The notes under the pieces are model-generated. The model saw only the letters and a list, made by a program, of their open reading frames with translations. It did not search any database and had not been told where the DNA came from. This document shows, piece by piece, positions 58,651-64,000 of a stretch of 64,000 nt of DNA. This stretch comes from Nemophila menziesii (taxonomy: Eukaryota; Streptophyta; Magnoliopsida; Boraginales; Hydrophyllaceae). Each line of letters begins with the position of its first letter. Within the stretch, counting starts at the first letter, position 1. Location: NCBI GenBank assembly GCA_029959085.1, contig JARWIR010000035.1:3826501-3890500 (forward strand), in the 5' to 3' direction. The position numbers and the translations under genes were made by a program.

Positions 58651-60628
58651 CCAAACCTGCTGGAGAAAAAAAATATACGCGTTTGTAAGGTTATAAAGGA
58701 AGAGGTTAGTTCTAGTCCGAATTTCTCAATCCTTAAACCTCACTTTCTTTCCCAAACCTCTCCCAACTCCATTAAAGCTTAAACAAACCTTCACCTAACA
58801 TCAAGACACAACCAAATCACCACGAATTCAAATCTAAATCCTTCCCTACATCAACACAAAGAAAATTCAACTATCCAAATCATATCAAAACATCTAGAAT
58901 CTAAGAATCAAGAGCTTAAATTCTCAAAATTCATCCAATTGGAGGATGAGAAACAAGAGATCTCTAGAGTGTTATTGATTGGGATGGAGCACAAGAGGAT
59001 GTAAGGGATAGCGAAGTTGGTGATACATGGAGTTTACATACAAGGAAATCACTGCATCATGTCTTGGGTATTAATCAAGCGAGGCAATAGCCTCGAAGAG
59101 TATGTTTTCTTTCTTCCTTACCATTTTCTCTATATGCACTATTTTCTATTTTTATTTTATTGAGTCTTTTCGAGACGTGGGGACACGAATCATTTTTGAG
59201 TTGGGGGTGGGGATTCGTTGTCCCTCATCTCCATTTTTATGTGATTTACTGTTTTTTTAGAGAAATTTGAAAAATTTGAAATTTTTAAGAGATGGATTAG
59301 ATGTAGAATGTGTTTAATAGCTTGAAAGCATAAGCTTAGTAAGTTGATGATAGAAAGTAGTATGTTTATCAGCTGCTTTATTTTGTATGCTTTGAGTATT
59401 TGCAGGAAAACACACATTGATAGTAAATAAAATATTAGTTAGCAATGCGATAGAAAGTATGTTCGATCTCAGGGATCCATGAGTGGTGTGTAGGCCGTGA
59501 GATCTAAGCTAGTTGATGAACCCATAAAATGAACATGCTAAAGGTAAGAGAATGACGAAATTACATAGTTTAGAAAGTGATTAAGGCAGTTCTTTCATAA
59601 GCCCTTGTTGCCTTTTAGCTTGCTGACCATTTTATTATTATATATCCTTCTCAGCCCCTTCTAGCCTTTCCAAAGTCTTTTTATTAGCCACATTATAAGC
59701 CATATCCCTTTAGTTTATTAGGCATTTCCATATGACCCGCACTCGAATCGCGATGCATAGACAATTGTTTTAGAGCTTGAGTTTGGGGTGGTGGGTCCAC
59801 CATTATGGGAAATATTCTTGGGTTGGGATTTTTGAGCTTATTAAGTGTGCTCTGTTCTATATATTGATGATGATTCATAGGTTTATTATATTGTAACCCT
59901 TTGCCGGGGTAATAGTAAATGAAAAAGAAGCTACGAGCTAAAGTTATGAAAAGGCATAATTTATGAAAAAAATAGCGTGATATCTCAACATCAAAAAGAG
60001 GATCATAGCTATACAAAAGAAAAAAATTGAAATGAAAAGAATATATATTTAGACCGGCAAAGAGGAATTTTTATGTGAACATCTTATTGCTTTAATTGGG
60101 TTATTGGGGATGCTAATTTGTGCATCAAGGAATTCATTGGGTTGAGTGAGAACGTTTTACGAGAGTAACTCAAGCTCTAGGGCGATTCGTTGATGGCTAG
60201 TGAGGAGTGAGCCAAAAGCTCACTCTAAATTATCCAAATATACTTATCATACCGTCCCTAAGCCAACATTACAACCCTAAAGACCTTTTGATTCTTTGCT
60301 ATGTAATCTAGAAGTGATTGAGCCGTTAGAGATTAGTTAAGTGGATCTTTGGATACTAGTGAAGTTTGATGAACAATCTATAGCCTCCCTGGTGAACTGA
60401 GTAAAGATCCTCTCCTTCTTACATTGCGAAACTAATCCAATCTTGAATTCAAGCCGTGTTGATTGTAGATATTGACAAGTGTGCAGGTATGTAGTTTGTA
60501 GATATTATTACATGAAATTTTCTAAGTAGTTTCTTTGAGTTTATTCTATATATTCTGCTATCTTCTTCTCCCCTGTGCTTCATTGATATAACTGATATTT
60601 TAGAGACTTCCCTATGTTTTTGTTTTTA
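58651..60628 (+). other. 3' non-coding region of nested element with two extra PPT-like tracts
   Basis: No ORF is supported. 58690-58900 is C/A-rich leader-like sequence resembling that ahead of the third ORF in copies 1 and 2, but the third ORF itself is missing. TTTTTGAGTTGGGGGTGGGG at 59193-59212 and GAGCTTGAGTTTGGGGTGGT at 59773-59792 mirror the true PPT at 60648. From about 59160 on, the sequence is related to 51927-53300 of copy 2 (reversed). Confidence 0.7.
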
Positions 60629-60664
60629 TTGTATCGGGACGATACAAGTTTGAGTTGGGGGTCT
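60629..60664 (+). promoter_or_regulatory. Hairpin plus polypurine tract, nested element
   Basis: TTGTATCG-GGA-CGATACAA (60629-60647) is a perfect 8-bp stem with a GGA loop; it is followed without a gap by GTTTGAGTTGGGGGTCT (60648-60664) and the LTR. Compare 51891-51926, where the stem keeps pairing with three different base pairs. Confidence 0.8.
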
Positions 60665-62425
60665 TGATGTCTCCCTTTTTGGTCTAAATATAAGCCCGTA
60701 GGAGACATCATTTTAGGATGAAATTGGTCTTTTTATATTGCCTTTAGTGCTTAAATTGCAATATTACACTTTCTTTCCTTGGAATTAGACTATTTGCATT
60801 TATAGAGCTTTTGTGCGTTAATTTACTTATTTTTAATGCAAAGTTAGTAGGTTTATGAATTTCATGAGAAACCAATCCAAGGAGGAGAAGTGAGAATTAA
60901 AGTCTTAGAATATTTCTAGTGTGCTTAGTCGAGTTTCCTGAATTTAAATTGCACTTTCCTATTTCTATGTCTTGTTTTAATGAATTATTATTTTTAAAGC
61001 ATATGCGGTTTAATTATTTATTTAATGTGAAGCTTTAGATATAATATGAAAATAAATTAGATGCTAAATCAATTCTAAGGAGATAAGGAAAGAAGATCTT
61101 GAAGAAATCTGGAGATAGAAGGAAGTAGAGTTCAAATAGAAAAAGGAAAAAGCTGCCTTGTGAATCTGAAATTTCAGCCACGTTTTAAAGATTAAATCTT
61201 AATTAAAGATTGACATGGATTCGGGACAAGTGGTCTGCACCAATAGAAAGCTCTTTCCAAGACAAGCAGTTTCATATATTGGAACTCCTCAAACGGATAA
61301 GTATTGAAAAAGATATGACCAAATCAAATCAGCAGCAAAATCTTACCTTTCCTGGAATTTAGGGTTACGAATTAAAGAGTCCTTGACTTGTCTTCCACTC
61401 CAAGTAATTCGACCTAACACCTATAAATACCAGCTCTAAACCTTAGAAAATCATCCCTTGGCTGCATAAGCTTAATATACACAAATAATTCATCATAGAA
61501 GCAATCAAGAGGATCTAGAGGAGGAAGAAGCAAGAGCTAGAGCTTAACTACATCAATTCAACACTTCTCCATCTCTATTCTTTGGGTAATTTAGTATTAG
61601 ATCTATTTTGTCTATGAGGTATTTCTAAACTATTTATTCAAGAAGTTTTAGTATGCATAATTTTTCTTTAGGATTGTAATTATATGAACCATTGAATATT
61701 GTTTTTCTGTTTTAATTTGAATCTGGGATTTTAGTATTTAATTGAATTGGTTATTAATTTCCATTGACTATATTCTTGTTCTTGTTCACTATCATTGACG
61801 TCGCGAATCAAGGGTAGGTTTTAGTAATTAGGCTATTCCATATAGTGGCGTATGGATCACCTTGACGGGGGGTTTAATTACATAAATAAAATATAGACGC
61901 GTGGTATCCGTTATTTGACTCTGACGGGCTTGACTAACCACGTAGACAATGAGGTAAAATAGTATTCATCTGAAAGTAGCTTATAATCGCCCTGACGGGG
62001 TTTGTAATACCGTAGGATAGCTTCTAGGTCCACCCTGACGGGGGCTAGGAGATAATAGATTCCCGACTATTGTGAAATTTCCCATTCACCCTCATTCTTA
62101 GTAATCATAGATTCAATAGGATAGATTCATACTTGCATATCCTTATCTTTCTTGCATAATTATTTATTGTTTATTTTATTGTCTATTTTATTATTTAGTT
62201 AATTAGAAAACAAACACCTTTATTATTTATCTTTTTATCTTTATCAATTAAAACTATCTATTCTGATATTGAACGCAAATTTAGAATAACTTCTTAGAAC
62301 CCTGTGGAGACGATAATCCCGATTTTACTTATCTATTACTTGGTACGACCCGTACACTTGCGGTCTGTGGATCCTTTATCCCTTTGATTTTATTTTATTA
62401 TTTTATAACACACAAGGACCCACCA
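60665..62425 (+). repeat. 3' LTR of nested element
   Basis: Same length within 2 bp as the 5' LTR (1761 versus 1759) and collinear. Differences cluster at 61030-61050 and 61170-61225. Contains the TATA box at 61422-61429 and the same four CC(T/C)TGACGGG-type motifs (61858-62045). Followed by the second CTTGC. Confidence 0.95.
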
Positions 62426-64000
62426 CTTGCGTCAATGCTGACGCAATGGTCAGAGAGTCTCTCGTCATTGGCCGGCTAGCAAGTCAGTTGGTCGGCATGC
62501 TGGCGGCGTGTCGCTGGGGCAATATGAGACGCAATCATGCTGTGTCAAAGCTGACTTAGTGGTCAGAGAGTTGGGGTCTTCACCTCGTTTGGCCGGTATG
62601 CCGGCCAGCTCGCCGGCTAGCCGGTCAGACTTGTTGTTGACTCCATATTTTTTTTCGTTTTCTCGTCGTTATGACCCCAAACTCATGACCTTTTTACCCC
62701 TGAAATCATAAAAAACAACTACCCTTCCTTATTTCATAATATTAAACACTAAATTTAACGAAATCAAACTAATTTACACTACAAAAATTGAAATACTTAA
62801 ACTAATATACAAGAAATTGGCTTTTGTTTAACGTCGTTAAGCTCGATGGGTTACCTCACGCTTCTAAGGAGCTTCGAGGATGTGGATCATCTGAGCGATT
62901 GGTGTCTTCACCTCCATGGTATATCTTTAATCGATGACCGTTCACCATGAATGTACGGTTCTCGCGTGGATGTTCTATCTCTATCGCCCCATGAGGTGTA
63001 ACTTTGGTCACAATATAAGGTTCCGACCACTTTGATCTTAATTTACCCGGATAATTGCTGAACTTTGAGTTATACTTCAATACTTTCTGTCCCACCACAA
63101 AGTTCTTCTCATGAATCTGATTATCATGCCATCGCTTAGTTTTTTCTTTGTAAAGTTTAGCATTTTCATAAGCATGTAATCGGAATTCATCAAGCTCATT
63201 AAGTTTCATCATTCGATTCTGGCTAGCTAAATTAGGATCTAAGTTTAACTGTGCAATAGCCCAATATGCACCCATTTCAAGCTCAAGAGGTAAGTGACAT
63301 GCCTTACTATAAACCATTCGATACGGGGATGCACCAAATGGGGTTTTGAACGCAGTACGATAAGCCCACAATGCATCGTCTAACTTCATTGACCAATATT
63401 TTCTCGTAGGACCGACAGTCTTCTCAAAAATAGATTTAACCTCACGATTTGAGACTTCAGCTTGACCATTGGCTTATGGATGATAAGCGGTAGATATACG
63501 ATGTCTTACCCCATACTTCTCTAGAACTGTCTTCAAATACTTATTCACGAAATGAGAACCTCCATCGCTAATAATTACTCTCGGTGTACCATGTCTAGTG
63601 AAGGTGTGTGACTTCAAAAACTTAATTACTACTCGCGAATCATTGGTTGGTAGAGCAACAGCCTCTACCCACTTGGACACATAATCAACAACTAATAAGA
63701 TGTAAAGGTTACCGTTAGAAGGAACGAACGGACCCATAAAATCTATACCTCAAACATCAAATATCTCTACTTCAAGAACATTATTATGTGGCATTTCATC
63801 CCTCTTGGATATATTTCCCGTAAATTGACATCTTTCACATCTCTAAACATATTCATGCCAATCTTTCATAATAGAAGGCCAGTAAAAACTTGATTGTAAT
63901 ACCTTAACAGTAGTTCGATCTCCTTTAAAATGTCCACCATAAGGTGAATCATGACACCCAGCTACAATTGCTTCAGTTTCTTCCTTTGGTATACATCTTC
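62426..64000 (-). mobile_element. Ty3/gypsy copy 2 resumes (spacer and integrase), runs off the edge
   Basis: Collinear with 1338-2930 of copy 1. GC palindromes are at 62469-62510 and 62588-62630, the post-integrase motif at 62829-62854. One palindrome differs from copy 1 (GCTAGCAAGTCAGTTGGTCG against GCTAGCCGGTCAGTTGGCCG). RT and upstream parts lie outside the window. Together with 50370-55041 this is one element split by the nested insertion. Confidence 0.93.
62856..64000 (-). pseudogene. Integrase region of copy 2 pol
   Basis: Near-identical to 1780-2930. The HHCC region keeps the Trp codon (GFYWPS) that is a stop in copy 1. Stops shared with copy 1: TAG at 63843-63845 (before R-C-E-R-C) and TAA at 63474-63476 (after YHP). 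Private stop: TGA at 63750-63752, replacing Trp in the DVWGIDFMGP block. A deletion of about 20 bp near 62880 changes the last residues to RSSLEA. Not functional in cis. Confidence 0.9.

Larger units (their letters stand above)
55042..62425 (+). mobile_element. Nested non-autonomous Ty3/gypsy-like LTR element (7.38 kb)
   Basis: Complete element: LTRs 55042-56800 and 60665-62425, PBS 56807, one ORF, PPT 60648-60664. It is flanked by CTTGC (55037-55041 and 62426-62430), and copy 1 has the uninterrupted site CCACCTTGCGTCAATGC near 1338, which proves the insertion. The interior of 3.86 kb lacks protease, RT and RNase H and the integrase core. The LTRs differ at several dozen positions by eye (a few percent), so the insertion is not very recent. 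It must have moved using enzymes of a related element. Confidence 0.95.

Noticed and set aside
1..64000. CRISPR array, operon, phage or bacterial features
   Set aside because: None seen; repeats and genes are all of plant nuclear transposon type.

Overview
The window is plant nuclear DNA, most likely from a eudicot. It is AT-rich and has no operons. Nearly everything recognisable is a plant transposable element: Ty3/gypsy elements of Athila/Tat type with a tRNA-Asp-like primer site, Mutator-like elements with long terminal inverted repeats, an En/Spm (CACTA)-like fragment, MITEs, a tRNA-derived SINE and LINE debris. I find no intact host gene, no rRNA or tRNA gene and no CRISPR. The species cannot be named from sequence alone.

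Layout. 1-4908: minus-strand Ty3/gypsy copy 1, cut off by the window on its 3' side and truncated in the linker before reverse transcriptase on its 5' side. 4909-36752: four large direct repeats (units A-D, about 11.4, 9.1, 5.6 and 5.8 kb). They carry a SINE, MITEs, LINE zinc-finger debris, a decayed linker-histone (H15) exon, a Pack-MULE-like element (A, and its left part in D) and a CACTA-like fragment replacing about 4 kb (C and D). Unit D looks recombinant: its left half is C-like and its right half A-like. 36753-38990: no recognisable gene, but one duplicated exon-like segment. 38990-41075: decayed MuDR-type transposase gene behind a TIR-like sequence. 41069-41400: LTR start joined to it. 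42455-45545: a 3-kb imperfect palindrome whose two arms carry the same internally deleted retrotransposon. 45730-50369: AT-rich, nearly empty.

50370-64000: minus-strand Ty3/gypsy copy 2, with its 3' LTR at 50370-51890 and its interior running off the right edge. It is interrupted by a complete nested plus-strand element at 55042-62425 with 1.76-kb LTRs, a 5-bp target duplication (CTTGC), PBS and PPT. The nested element has no protease, reverse transcriptase or RNase H. Its only long ORF appears to join a coiled-coil gag-like protein to an integrase-type C-terminal tail.

How the parts relate. Copies 1 and 2 share two nonsense codons in pol and apparent frameshifts in the third ORF, so the family probably multiplied after it was disabled, using enzymes supplied in trans. 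The nested element is a different LTR family, yet shares with it a 3' region with three spaced PPT-like tracts, a covarying hairpin just before the PPT, an inverted repeat at the LTR start, iterated YTGACGGGG motifs, a post-integrase motif and GC-rich palindromes at the same relative position. These shared non-coding signals, the H15 relic series and the mosaic repeat array are the points most worth a second look.
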